A stretch of DNA of 64,000 nucleotides, from positions 310,001 to 374,000 of the forward strand of contig CAWCPQ010000001.1 of assembly GCA_963797535.1 (NCBI GenBank). The letters run 5' to 3'. The notes beneath the pieces are model-generated. The model did no database searches and was not told the DNA's origin. It saw only the letters and a list, made by a program, of their open reading frames with translations. This DNA comes from JAWWOL01 sp963797535 (GTDB lineage: Bacteria > Actinomycetota > Actinomycetes > JAWWOL01). Made by a program: the position numbers and the translations under genes. Shown piece by piece: positions 16,853 through 25,888 of the stretch; position 1 is the stretch's first letter, and each line of letters starts with the position of its first letter.

Positions 16853-18337
16853 TCAGAGCGGGATGTTCCCGTGGTGACCCCTGGTCACCGCGGCACCCGC
16901 GAGGGCGGCCACGATCTCGCTGCGCACCTCGGCCGGGTCGATGATCTTGTCGACGACACCGAGGGACACAGCACGCTCGAGGCCACCGGAGATGATCTCG
17001 TGCTCCTCGGCCAGCTGCTCCTCGACCGCGGCGCGTTGGTCCTCGGGAACCTCGGCCAGCCGCTTGCGGTGCAGGATCCGTACGGCTGCGACGGCACCCA
17101 TGACGGCCACCTCGGCGGCGGGCAGCGCGAACACGGCCGTGGCGCCGAGGGCGCGGGAGTTCATGGCGATGTAGGCGCCGCCGTAGGACTTGCGGGTGAC
17201 CAGGGTGACGCGGGGCACGGTCGCCTCCGCGAACGCGTGCAACAGCTTGGCGCCGCGGCGGACCACGCCGTCCCACTCCTGGCCGACGCCGGGCAGGTAG
17301 CCGGGCACGTCGACGACCACGACCAGCGGCACCCCGAACGCGTCACACATCCGCACGAAGCGGGCGGACTTCTCGGCGCTCGTGGAGTCGAGGCAGCCAC
17401 CGAGGCGCATCGGGTTGTTGGCGATCACACCGACGGTGCGGCCGGCCATGCGGCCCAGGGTGGTGGTGATGTTGGGAGCCCACTTGGCGTGCAGCTCGAC
17501 GCCGGGCTCGTCGAGCAGGCCGTCGACGATCGGGTGTACGTCGTAGGCCCGCTTGAGGTTCTCGGGCAGCACGGTGGCGAGGTCGAACTCCGGCACCGGG
17601 TCGGGGCTGAACCGGCCCTGGCGGGCGAGCAGCTCGGTGAGCACGCGGGTCTTGTCGTAGGCGTCGTCCTCGGTGCTCGCGACGACGTGCACGACACCGG
17701 AGCGCCGGCCGTGCACCTCGGGACCGCCGAGGCGCGCCATGTCGACGTCCTCACCCGTCACGCTGCGTACGACGTCGGGACCGGTGACGAAGACCCGGCC
17801 GTTGGGAGCCAGGACGACGATGTCGGTCAGCGCCGGGCCGTAGGCGGCGCCGCCGGCAGCGGGGCCGAGCACGACCGAGAGCTGGGGCACCTTGCCGGAG
17901 GCCAAGGTCATGGCAGCGAAGACGCGGCCGACGGCGTCGAGGGACTCGACACCCTCACGCAGCCGGGCACCGCCGGAGTGCCAGAAACCGATGATCGGGG
18001 TGCGGTCGCGCAGGGCGGCGTCATAGGCCTCGACGATGTTGCGGCAGCCGGCCGTACCCATCGCGCCGCCCTGGATGGTCGGGTCGCTGGCGAAGACCAC
18101 CACCGGGTTGCCGGATACGCGGCCCAGTCCGGCGAGCACGCCGCTGGCGTCGTCCTCGCGGGTGATCGGTTCGAAGCTGCCCTGGTCGACGAACCGCTCG
18201 AGACGCACCCGCGGTGAGCGCGGGTCCGGCGCCGACGGCGATGACACTGACAGTCCGGTCGCAATCGTCGGTGCACCGGCGGTCGCGGTGGGAGCTGCGG
18301 TCGCGGATACCCGGGTCTGGTCTCCGAGCAACGTCAC
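16853..18337 (-). CDS. accD: Acyl-CoA carboxylase carboxyltransferase (AccD-type)
   Basis: The 494-residue carboxyltransferase has the crotonase-like double domain with GGARLREGVESL and AAGGAAYGPALTD in the N-half and a PGYLPGVGQE segment in the C-half. By family it moves CO2 from biotin to acetyl- or propionyl-CoA, giving malonyl- or methylmalonyl-CoA. It is the last gene of the fatty-acid operon and overlaps fabF by 4 bp, so acetyl-CoA and malonyl-CoA supply is its likely role, as for AccD6-type subunits. The biotin carboxylase subunit is not in the window. Confidence 0.9.
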   Translation of the reverse strand: MTLLGDQTRVSATAAPTATAGAPTIATGLSVSSPSAPDPRSPRVRLERFVDQGSFEPITREDDASGVLAGLGRVSGNPVVVFASDPTIQGGAMGTAGCRNIVEAYDAALRDRTPIIGFWHSGGARLREGVESLDAVGRVFAAMTLASGKVPQLSVVLGPAAGGAAYGPALTDIVVLAPNGRVFVTGPDVVRSVTGEDVDMARLGGPEVHGRRSGVVHVVASTEDDAYDKTRVLTELLARQGRFSPDPVPEFDLATVLPENLKRAYDVHPIVDGLLDEPGVELHAKWAPNITTTLGRMAGRTVGVIANNPMRLGGCLDSTSAEKSARFVRMCDAFGVPLVVVVDVPGYLPGVGQEWDGVVRRGAKLLHAFAEATVPRVTLVTRKSYGGAYIAMNSRALGATAVFALPAAEVAVMGAVAAVRILHRKRLAEVPEDQRAAVEEQLAEEHEIISGGLERAVSLGVVDKIIDPAEVRSEIVAALAGAAVTRGHHGNIPL

Positions 18338-19596
18338 GCTGGGGTCCTTCCGGACGGGTAGGGGCGGATGACGACCGCGGCATTGGCCCCACCGAAGCCG
18401 AAGCTGTTGGACAGCGCGGCCTTGCCGGTGAAGTCGATCTTGCGGTTGTCGTGGCGGATCAGGTCGAGCGTGATCGCCTCGTCCTGGTCCTCGAGGTTGC
18501 GGATGGCCGGTGCGATGCCGTCACGGATGGTGAGCACCGTGATGATCGCCTCGACCGCACCTGCGGCACCCAGCATGTGACCGGTCATGGACTTGGTCGC
18601 GGTCACGGCGGCGCCGGGGGTTGCGTCGCCCAGCACGGCCATGATCGCGCCGGCCTCGGCGATGTCGCCGGCCGGGGTGGAGGTGGCGTGGGCGTTGATG
18701 TGCACGATGTCCGACGGCTCGACGCCGGCCTCGCTCATGGCGATCCTCATCGCCCTGGCGGCGCCGACGCCGGACGGGTCGGGTGCTGCCATGTGGAACG
18801 CGTCGGACGTGACCCCCACGCCGCCGATCTCGGCGTAGATGTAGGCCCCGCGAGCCTTCGCGTGCTCCTCGGACTCGAGCACGAGCAGTGCGGCGCCCTC
18901 GCCGAGGACGAATCCGTCCCGGTTCTTGTCGTACGGGCGACTAGCACCGGCCGGGTCGTCCTCACGGTTGGACAGCGCCTTCATCGACGCGAACGCCGAC
19001 ATGGGCAGCGGGTGGATGCAGGCCTCGGTGCCGCCGGCGATCACGATGTCGGCCCGGCCCAGCCGGATCAGGTCGACCGCCCAGCTCAGCGACTCGGTGC
19101 TCGAGGCACAAGCACTGACCGGGGTGTGGGCACCGCCCTGAGCGCCGAGCTTGAGCGAGACGACAGCGGCCGGCCCGTTCGGCATCAGCATCTGGATGGA
19201 GTGCGGACTGACCCGACGGGCGCCCTTCTCCTTCAGGATGTCGTACTGGCCGTAGATCGTGGTGACGCCGCCGATGCCGGACGCGCAGACCACGGCGAAC
19301 CGGGTCGGGTCGACCTCGGGTGAGCCGGCGTCGGCCCACGCCTCGCGCGCCGCGATGAGCGCGAACTGCTGGACCCGGTCCAGCGTCCGGGCCTCGACCC
19401 GGTCGAGCACGGTGGACGGGTCGACGGCTACCGGTGCGGCGAGCCGCACCGGTAGCTCGGCCCAGTCCGGTTCGAGGAGCGTCACGCCGGATCGCCCGGC
19501 GAGCAGCGCCTCCCAGGTCGACGCGACATCCCCGCCGACGGGCGTGGTCGCGCCGAGGCCGGTGACGACGACGTTGACCTGGTCCTGGCGGGTCAT
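18334..19596 (-). CDS. fabF: Beta-ketoacyl-ACP synthase II
   Basis: The 420-residue condensing enzyme has catalytic Cys in VSACASS, His in NAHATST and His in TGHMLGAAG, the C-H-H triad of elongating ketosynthases, and the closing GFGGANA loop. It elongates acyl-ACP with malonyl-ACP. The start overlaps the acpP stop by 4 bp and its stop overlaps accD by 4 bp, so the three are translationally coupled. Confidence 0.95.
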   Translation of the reverse strand: MTRQDQVNVVVTGLGATTPVGGDVASTWEALLAGRSGVTLLEPDWAELPVRLAAPVAVDPSTVLDRVEARTLDRVQQFALIAAREAWADAGSPEVDPTRFAVVCASGIGGVTTIYGQYDILKEKGARRVSPHSIQMLMPNGPAAVVSLKLGAQGGAHTPVSACASSTESLSWAVDLIRLGRADIVIAGGTEACIHPLPMSAFASMKALSNREDDPAGASRPYDKNRDGFVLGEGAALLVLESEEHAKARGAYIYAEIGGVGVTSDAFHMAAPDPSGVGAARAMRIAMSEAGVEPSDIVHINAHATSTPAGDIAEAGAIMAVLGDATPGAAVTATKSMTGHMLGAAGAVEAIITVLTIRDGIAPAIRNLEDQDEAITLDLIRHDNRKIDFTGKAALSNSFGFGGANAAVVIRPYPSGRTPA

Positions 19597-19841
19597 GCAG
19601 AGACACCAGCCTTGACGATGTAGGTGACAGCGTCGCCGACGGTACGCAGGTCCTTGACGCTCTCGTCGGGGATGCGGACGCCGAACTTCTCCTCGGCGGC
19701 GACGACCACCTCGACCATGGACAGCGAGTCCACGTCCAGGTCGTCGGTGAAGCTCTTGTCCATCTGCACGTCGGACGCCGGGATGCCGGTGACCTCGTTC
19801 ACGATGTCGGCCAGGCCGGCGAGGACCTCGGTCTCGGACAT
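19593..19841 (-). CDS. acpP: Acyl carrier protein
   Basis: The 82-residue acidic protein carries the phosphopantetheine site DVDSLSM with Ser near residue 39. It shuttles fatty acyl chains between FabD, FabH and FabF. A very strong ribosome site AAGGAGGAAA (19848-19857, minus strand) precedes ATG 19841, fitting the high abundance needed for ACP. A 132-bp gap separates it from fabH and may contain an internal promoter. Confidence 0.96.
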   Translation of the reverse strand: MSETEVLAGLADIVNEVTGIPASDVQMDKSFTDDLDVDSLSMVEVVVAAEEKFGVRIPDESVKDLRTVGDAVTYIVKAGVSA

Positions 19842-19973
19842 ACGGGTTTCCTCCTTGTGCTCGGCCGAGTTTCCGGCCTGTGGGGTACGGCGGGTTCGCC
19901 GTGCCTTTGTGGAAAGCGCTTCCGTTGTGGTGACGCTCAGTGGTGCGGGTTCGTACAGGTCAAGCGAGTGGGG

Positions 19974-20933
19974 TCAGGGTAGAACAACGACCTGACCGGC
20001 ATAGTTGAGGCCCGACCCGAAGCCGAGCAGCAGGGCCAGCGAGCCGGACTCGACCTGTCCCGTCTCGAGTACTCGGGCCAGGGCCATCGGGATCGAGGCG
20101 GCCGAGGTGTTGCCCGACTCGACGACGTCCCTGGCGATGACGACGTCGGGTCCGAGCCCCAGCGCCCGGACCACGGAGTCGATGATGCGGGCGTTGGCCT
20201 GGTGCAGCACCAGCACCTGCAGGTCAGCCACCTCGACGCCGGCGCGCGCGCAGGCGTCGCGGACCACCGGGCTGAGCGAGGTGGTGGCCCAGCGGAAGAC
20301 CGCCGGACCGGCCATGCGCAGGAACGGGTCGTCGCCGAGGCAGGTGATCAGGTCACCGCGATCGCCGTCGCTGCCCCAGACGACCGGGCCGATGCCGGGC
20401 TCGTCGGACGGCCCGACGACGACAGCGCCGGCACCGTCGGCGAACAGGATGCAGGTGCCGCGGTCGGTCCAGTCGATGATCGGGGAGAGCTTCTCGGCGC
20501 CGATGACGAGGACCCGCTGGGCGTTGCCGGTGCGGATCGCGTCCGAGGCCTGTGCCAGCGCGTACGGGAAGCCGGCGCAGGCGGCGTTGACGTCGAGCGC
20601 GCCGGGGGAGGTGATGCCGAGCCTGGACGCGATCAGCGGTGCCGCGCCGGGCATCCGGTCGGCGTGGGAGCAGGTGGCGACGAGGACCAGGTCGATGTCC
20701 GCCGGGGTCAGCCCGGCTGCGGCCAGCGCCTTGGCTCCGGCGGCCGCGCCCATGTCGACGACGGTCTCGTCGGGGGCAGCGATGCGGCGGCTGACGATGC
20801 CGGTGCGCTCGCGGATCCACTGGTCGTTGGTGTCGACCATGGCCTCGAGCTCGCTGTTGAGCATGACCCGTACCGGCCGGTAGTCACCGACCCCGAGGAT
20901 CCGGGCGCCCGCAGCGCCGGTTGCGGCTCTCAC
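19974..20933 (-). CDS. fabH: Beta-ketoacyl-ACP synthase III
   Basis: The 319-residue initiating ketosynthase shows Cys in NAACAGF, His in LHQANARI and Asn in ESGNTSAAS, the Cys-His-Asn triad of FabH. It condenses acyl-CoA with malonyl-ACP to start chains and sets branched or straight primer use. It overlaps fabD by 4 bp. Length and motifs are normal. Confidence 0.95.
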   Translation of the reverse strand: MRAATGAAGARILGVGDYRPVRVMLNSELEAMVDTNDQWIRERTGIVSRRIAAPDETVVDMGAAAGAKALAAAGLTPADIDLVLVATCSHADRMPGAAPLIASRLGITSPGALDVNAACAGFPYALAQASDAIRTGNAQRVLVIGAEKLSPIIDWTDRGTCILFADGAGAVVVGPSDEPGIGPVVWGSDGDRGDLITCLGDDPFLRMAGPAVFRWATTSLSPVVRDACARAGVEVADLQVLVLHQANARIIDSVVRALGLGPDVVIARDVVESGNTSAASIPMALARVLETGQVESGSLALLLGFGSGLNYAGQVVVLP

Positions 20934-22111
20934 GCGGGAGCCTCGGTCGGATGGAGCCGGGCGAGCGGCTGTCCGGGGTTGACCGGGTCACCGGTCTCGG
21001 CGAGCCACTCGACCAGGACACCGCCGTGGGCGGCGACGACGGCTTCCTCGCGTCCCCGGCTGCCGACGACACCGACGGTGTCACCGGCGCTGACCACGGT
21101 GTTGAGCGGGATCTCGGCCGGCGTGAACTGACCGGCAACCGGCGCGACGGCCAGCCGCCAGGCTGGCGCCGCCTCGGGGGTGACCCGCTTGTGCGCGATG
21201 ATCAGGGCGTGGGCGGCGGCCAGGTCGTCGGGCGTCTTGACCGCGAGGGTCTCGACACCGGGGAGGGTACGGCGGACCAGGCCGGTGAGCGTGCCGCCGG
21301 GAGTCAGCTCGATGACGGCGTTGACGCCGAGCTGCCCCATCGTCTTCATGCACAGGTCCCAGCGCACGGGCGCGGCAACCTGGCGCACGAGGCGGCGCAG
21401 CAGGTCCTCGCCCGATGACACGACGGCACCGTCGGCGTTGGACAGCAGCAGGACGTCAGGGTCGCGGACGGTCACGCCGCCGATGAACGTCTCGAGGTGG
21501 TCCACGGCTGGCGACATGAACGACGTGTGGAAAGCGCCGGCGACGGACAGCGGACGGACCCGCGCCCCGGCGGGCGGCTGTTCGGCCAGCTTGTCGAGGT
21601 TCTCCTGACGGCCGGCGGCGACGACCTGTCCGGCGCCGTTGTGGTTGGCGGCGGTGAGGTCGAGTGCCTCGATGTGGGCGACGACCTCGGCCGGGTCGCC
21701 ACCGAGAACGGCGCTCATGCCGGTCGGGGCGAGGGCTGCGGCGGCGGCCATGGCCTTGCCGCGGGCACCGACGAGCGCGAGGGCGGCTTCGGCGGACAGG
21801 GCGCCGGACAGTGCGGCTGTGGTGAGCTCGCCGACACTGTGACCAGCCAGTACGCCCACGGCACGGCGGGCGGAGTCGGACCGGAACAGCGGCCCGGCGG
21901 TGGCCAGGGCTGCTGCGACCAGGAGCGGCTGGGCCACGGCGGTGTCGCGGATGCGGTCGGCTTCCCAGGTGGTCCCGGCAGCGACCAGGTCGACCCCGAC
22001 GACGGAGGACCACCAGCGCAGACGGTCGGCGAAGCCGGGGACGTCCGCGATCCAGGGAGTCAGGAAACCGGGCGTCTGGGCGCCTTGACCGGGCGCGAGG
22101 ATTGCGAGCAC
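20930..22111 (-). CDS. fabD: Malonyl-CoA:ACP transacylase with C-terminal lipoyl-like domain
   Basis: Residues 1-310 form a normal acyltransferase with LAPGQGAQ and the nucleophile site GHSVGE (about 93). The protein is 393 residues, some 80 longer than stand-alone FabD. The extra C-terminal region (about 318-390) has a barrel-sandwich pattern, with VSAGDTVGVV, GGVLVEWL and a GDPVNPGQPL turn like biotinyl/lipoyl carrier domains. At the hairpin where the modified Lys would be there is no Lys (S-R-G-R-E-E). The domain is therefore probably a non-modified docking or structural module. Confidence 0.92.
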   Translation of the reverse strand: MLAILAPGQGAQTPGFLTPWIADVPGFADRLRWWSSVVGVDLVAAGTTWEADRIRDTAVAQPLLVAAALATAGPLFRSDSARRAVGVLAGHSVGELTTAALSGALSAEAALALVGARGKAMAAAAALAPTGMSAVLGGDPAEVVAHIEALDLTAANHNGAGQVVAAGRQENLDKLAEQPPAGARVRPLSVAGAFHTSFMSPAVDHLETFIGGVTVRDPDVLLLSNADGAVVSSGEDLLRRLVRQVAAPVRWDLCMKTMGQLGVNAVIELTPGGTLTGLVRRTLPGVETLAVKTPDDLAAAHALIIAHKRVTPEAAPAWRLAVAPVAGQFTPAEIPLNTVVSAGDTVGVVGSRGREEAVVAAHGGVLVEWLAETGDPVNPGQPLARLHPTEAPA

Positions 22112-22189
22112 CTGACCAGCCTGCCCTCAGCAGCCGTCCCTAGTCGCTGTTGGCTCCCACGAGTCTTACGGGCTGGGATTAGAGGTTTC

Positions 22190-23443
22190 CTACAAACCGG
22201 AAGTCGATGGGAACGGGCGGGAGCGACCCGGCTCGCGTTGGTCGACCTCGTCGAGCCGACCGAACGCCAGGGCCAGCTGGAGCGCAAATGCGTCACGAGG
22301 GTGAGTGGCGTCTCTCCCGCAGGCGTCAAGAACCTTGCGTAACCGGTAACGCACGGTGTTCGGATGAACGAAGAGCAGACGGGCGGTGCCTTCCAGGGAT
22401 CCGGCCTGCTCCAGGTAGGTGGCAATGGTCTCGAGCAGGCTCCCCCCGGCGTCGACCAACCTTCTGTAGATGTCCTCCACCAGCTCGGCCTGGGCTTCAA
22501 GATCACCGGCGAGCGCCCGTTCCGGCAACAGGTCGGCTGCGGACACCGGTCGGGGCGCGTCCGGCCAGATCACAGCGGCTCGAAGTCCGGACATCGCCGT
22601 ACGGGCGGAGTCGGCGGCACGACTGAGCTCGGGCACCACGGTGCCGAGCACCACCGGCCCCGGCGCGAACTCCGCGAGCATCGATCTGGCGGCCGGCATC
22701 GGGTCGGCGTCGCCGCCGATGACCACCACCAGACGAGGTCCGTGCACGCCGGCCAGGACGTCGCTGTCGCTGCGTCGGGCAGCCCGATGCACCCCGTCGA
22801 TGATGGCCTGGGCGTCGCCGCCGCGTGGGGTGCCGACCAGGACGCTCACCGTCGGGTGGCTGCGCCAGCCGAGCGCCGCCACCCGGGAGGCGAGTGACTG
22901 GTCCTGCTCGCCGCGCAGCAGGGCGTCGACCACCAGCGCCTCGAGCCTTGCGTCCCAGGCTCCCCGCGCCTCCGCAGTCTGGGCATAGATCTCGGCCGCC
23001 GCGAACGCGACCTCGCGGGAGAAGCGCAAGATGGCCTCCCGCAACGCGGCTTCCTCGCCCGGCCCGGCCAGCGCGGGGACCTCGGCCTCGACCACGTCGA
23101 CCGTCAGCCGTACGAGCTCCACGGTCTGGTGCAGGGTGATCGCCCGCAGCAGCTCACGGGGGGCCGCGCCGAACACCTCACCACTGACCTCGTTGCGGTG
23201 CGCGGGGTCACGCAGCCAGGCCACGAAGCCGGCGATGCCTGCCTGGGCGACGAGGGTCACCCACGACCGCTGCTCCGCCGGCATCTCCCGGAACCACTGC
23301 AGACGTTCGTCCATGTGCTGCGTCGTCTGCGTGGCCAGCGCGCCCGTCGCTCGCTCGACCCGCAGGATGGTCGACTTGCCGGGCGACTTCGCCTGACGCG
23401 GCGCCTGGCCGGGCCTCGGTGCGCTCGTACGCGGGACTGCCAC
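22190..23443 (-). CDS. fasR: PucR/CdaR-type regulator of fatty acid synthesis
   Basis: The 417-residue protein ends with a PucR C-terminal HTH: LEGTARLLFVHPNTVRYRLRK. The N-terminal part is an all-helical domain with EERLQWF-like and SWVTLVAQAGI segments. In Streptomyces coelicolor, FasR, a protein of this family encoded directly upstream of fabD-fabH-acpP-fabF, activates that operon. Identical synteny here supports the same role. The GTG at 23443 is a best guess; an ATG at 23512 is possible and would overlap the PHP gene's promoter. The 78 bp between it and fabD would hold the target site. Confidence 0.85.
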   Translation of the reverse strand: MAVPRTSAPRPGQAPRQAKSPGKSTILRVERATGALATQTTQHMDERLQWFREMPAEQRSWVTLVAQAGIAGFVAWLRDPAHRNEVSGEVFGAAPRELLRAITLHQTVELVRLTVDVVEAEVPALAGPGEEAALREAILRFSREVAFAAAEIYAQTAEARGAWDARLEALVVDALLRGEQDQSLASRVAALGWRSHPTVSVLVGTPRGGDAQAIIDGVHRAARRSDSDVLAGVHGPRLVVVIGGDADPMPAARSMLAEFAPGPVVLGTVVPELSRAADSARTAMSGLRAAVIWPDAPRPVSAADLLPERALAGDLEAQAELVEDIYRRLVDAGGSLLETIATYLEQAGSLEGTARLLFVHPNTVRYRLRKVLDACGRDATHPRDAFALQLALAFGRLDEVDQREPGRSRPFPSTSGL

Positions 23444-23510
23444 GCGCGACAGCCTGCCACGGCGACGGGCTCGCGTGCGGTGACGGGGCTGCCCGGGGTA
23501 GGAAATGGGC

Positions 23511-24533
23511 ATGGCGACCCGTGACCCGCTCGAGGACCTGCGCCGCATCGTGTTCCTGCTCGATCGCTCGGGTCAGCCGGAGTACCGCGCCAAGGCGTTC
23601 CTCGGTGCCGCGCGCACGGTCGCCGAGCTGGGCCCCGAGGAGGTCGAGCGACGGGTCGCCAGTGGCACGCTGCAAGAGCTGCCGGGTGTGGGCAAGACCA
23701 CGGCCGCGGTCATCACCCAGTCGGTGCGCGGCGAGCTGCCGGACTACCTCGCCGCGCTCGAACCCGGCTCCGACGCGCCCGTCGTCAGCGGCGGCGAGGC
23801 GCTGCGGGCGGCCCTGCGCGGGGACTGCCACGTGCACAGCGACTGGTCCGACGGCGGGGCGACGATCGAGGAGATGGCTCGTACCGCGATCGCGCTGGGG
23901 CATTCGTACATCGTGCTGACCGACCACTCGCCCCGGCTCACGGTGGCCCGTGGTCTGACAGCTGAGCGGCTCCTCGACCAGCTCGACGTGGTGGCGCGGC
24001 TGAACGACGAGCTGGCGCCGTTCCGGATCCTGACCGGGATCGAGTGCGACATCCTGCTGGACGGTTCGCTCGACCAGTCGCCGGATCTGCTGGCCCGGCT
24101 GGACATCGTGGTGGGCAGCGTGCACTCCAAGCTGCGTATGGACAGTGCTGACATGACGCCGCGCATGGTGGCCGCCGTCGCCAACCCGCACCTGGACATC
24201 CTCGGGCACTGCACCGGGCGGATGCGCGGGTTGGGCGGCAAGGGCCGGCCCGAGAGCGAGTTCGAGGCGGAGATCGTCTTCGAGGCGTGTCGCACCTTCG
24301 GCAAGGCGGTCGAGGTGAACTGTCGCCCCGAGCGGCTCGACCCGCCGATGCGGCTGCTGAGGCTGGCAGTGGAGATGGGCTGCACGTTCTCGATCGACAC
24401 CGACTCGCACGCCACGGGTCAGCTGGACTGGCTCCCGTACGGGTGCTCCCGGGCGCAGGAAGCCGGCGTCACCGCGGATCGGGTCGTCAACACCCGTACC
24501 GCCGACGAGCTGGTGCAGTGGGCCCAGCGATGA
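23511..24533 (+). CDS. HhH and PHP domain protein (PolX C-terminal-like)
   Basis: The 340-residue protein begins with a helix-hairpin-helix region (LQELPGVGKTTA at about 57) and continues with a PHP phosphoesterase domain. Metal-binding motifs are DCHVHSDWSDG, LTDHSP, GIECDIL, GSVHS, HCTGR and DTDSHA. It resembles the C-terminal half of PolX without its polymerase palm, so a metal-dependent DNA 3' end or phosphoester hydrolase is likely. ATGs at 23505 and 23511 are both possible; it is divergent from fasR. Confidence 0.8.
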   Translation: MATRDPLEDLRRIVFLLDRSGQPEYRAKAFLGAARTVAELGPEEVERRVASGTLQELPGVGKTTAAVITQSVRGELPDYLAALEPGSDAPVVSGGEALRAALRGDCHVHSDWSDGGATIEEMARTAIALGHSYIVLTDHSPRLTVARGLTAERLLDQLDVVARLNDELAPFRILTGIECDILLDGSLDQSPDLLARLDIVVGSVHSKLRMDSADMTPRMVAAVANPHLDILGHCTGRMRGLGGKGRPESEFEAEIVFEACRTFGKAVEVNCRPERLDPPMRLLRLAVEMGCTFSIDTDSHATGQLDWLPYGCSRAQEAGVTADRVVNTRTADELVQWAQR

Positions 24534-24537
24534 GGCG

Positions 24538-25413
24538 TCAGCGCTTGCGCTGAGCGGGGACCAGCATGCTCAGCGGCAGAGTGAGGATGTCGGTGAAGGT
24601 GTCGTCGATGGCGTCGGCGACGAGCAGCCCGCAGGCGACGTCGAGGCACAGCTCGAGCACCAGCCGCTGGTTGCGCGGGGAGGACTCGGCGGGGCAGCTG
24701 CGGCCGTGGGGGCACGAGCGGCTGATCGCCTCGATGCCGCTGCGGCGCAGCATGGCCCACATCCGCCGTCGCGACGTCAGAATGGCTGCGCGCCAGGCTT
24801 CATCCCTGGCAGCGTCCCGCAGGCCGCGGTCGACAGTCTCAGCCGCATGGGCGAGGGAGTCGAACAGCGCTTGGCCGCGTTCGTCGTGACAACGGGCTGC
24901 CATGAGTGGCAACCGGGCCAGCACCTGGTTGACCGCGTCCGTGTTCGGTCCGAGGTCGGGCTCGACCACTCCGCCGGCCGGGAAGACCTGACGCCACGGC
25001 CGGATCAGGGCACGGTAGGCGGACGCGCTCAGGACCGGTTTGGCGTAGGCGGCGGCGATCGCGTCGCGGACCGCCTTCAGGGCCGTGGTGGTGACGTCCG
25101 GGGCGACCGTGACGTACTCAGCCACTCCGGCCAGGTCGTCGTCGAAGAGCGCGACCACAGCCTCGAAGCAGGCCAGGACCTCGATCACCAGCGGAGAGTC
25201 CGGCTCGAGCGCGCGCGCCCTGGCATCGGCGAGCGACGGGGTGTTGCGCCACAGCTTGGCCAGCACCGGCAGCTCGGCGTCGCCGATGTTGGGCAGTGCG
25301 CACAGGATGCCGAGGATCTCGTCCACGTTGGGGTGCCGGTCGAGGTCAGTGATCGTGACCGACCGCTGCCTGAACCCCGGAAATACACCCATGCATCGAT
25401 CTTCGGTCGGCAA
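24538..25413 (-). CDS. Hypothetical protein (291 aa)
   Basis: I do not recognise this family. The predicted protein is mainly helical, without membrane segments or signal, and ends with a short Cys-containing S-C-P-H-G-R-S-C segment (two Cys six residues apart) and a hydrophobic C-terminus. It is convergent with the PHP gene, 4 bp away. M8 (25392) is an alternative start. The intact 876-bp frame with actinobacterial codon use supports coding. Confidence 0.7.
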   Translation of the reverse strand: MPTEDRCMGVFPGFRQRSVTITDLDRHPNVDEILGILCALPNIGDAELPVLAKLWRNTPSLADARARALEPDSPLVIEVLACFEAVVALFDDDLAGVAEYVTVAPDVTTTALKAVRDAIAAAYAKPVLSASAYRALIRPWRQVFPAGGVVEPDLGPNTDAVNQVLARLPLMAARCHDERGQALFDSLAHAAETVDRGLRDAARDEAWRAAILTSRRRMWAMLRRSGIEAISRSCPHGRSCPAESSPRNQRLVLELCLDVACGLLVADAIDDTFTDILTLPLSMLVPAQRKR

Positions 25414-25606
25414 CAGGCCCGACGAGAGCGGTTCGGGGAGGAAAGGTCCTTGGCGGCGGGCAATATCGCTCGAAAGGGCTAGGCCCGATCATGGTGGGGG
25501 ATACCGGCACCACGGAATCGGGTCCGGGGGTGCACACTGTTGCCCGGAGTCTCCGCAGCGGCTTGATCGTTGCGGGACGGTCGGGGGAGAGGAACGGGAT
25601 CCGCGG

Positions 25607-25828
25607 GTGGTGGAGAGCGCGATCGGCAAGGTGGCCAAAGTGGTTCACCGTGTTCGGGGCAGCGCCGGGCCCGGCGAGGTCTGCGTCCTGGTCTCCGGCA
25701 CGTACGAGACCTACCTGGCCTACAGCGATGCCGTGCTCGAGGTCGGTGCCGAGGCGCTGCTCATCTCCTCGCACGGCTCGGGATCCTTCGACGTCGTCCC
25801 GTGGCCCGACACCCTCGGCCAGTCCTGA
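25607..25828 (+). CDS. NfeD-like OB-fold protein (73 aa)
   Basis: The 73-residue protein shows a GEVCVLVSG strand, a TYLAYSDAVLEVGAEALLI strand-turn and an FDVVPW ending, the pattern of the soluble C-terminal OB domain of NfeD. NfeD proteins pair with SPFH/flotillin proteins, and the next gene is exactly that. No membrane segment or protease domain is present, so this is the short form. GTG 25607 or 25610 are equivalent starts. Upstream in-frame sequence is not protein-like. Confidence 0.7.
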   Translation: MVESAIGKVAKVVHRVRGSAGPGEVCVLVSGTYETYLAYSDAVLEVGAEALLISSHGSGSFDVVPWPDTLGQS

Positions 25829-25888
25829 CCTGCTGCCGGGACTCGACGCCGTACGGCGCCGCCGGCCTGAACGAGAGGTAGTTCCGCG

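Noticed and set aside
16778..18217. Long open frame antisense to accD
   Set aside because: It is a high-GC third-position shadow of a well-conserved gene, with no motif or start signal.
19911..19923. GGAAAGCGCTTCC near acpP as a LacI-type operator
   Set aside because: It is an imperfect palindrome with only an 8-bp core, in a gap where no sugar-linked gene occurs. Likely chance.
23444..23548. Extended fasR N-terminus
   Set aside because: The extension is Arg/Ser-rich and overlaps the divergent PHP start; kept only as an alternative.
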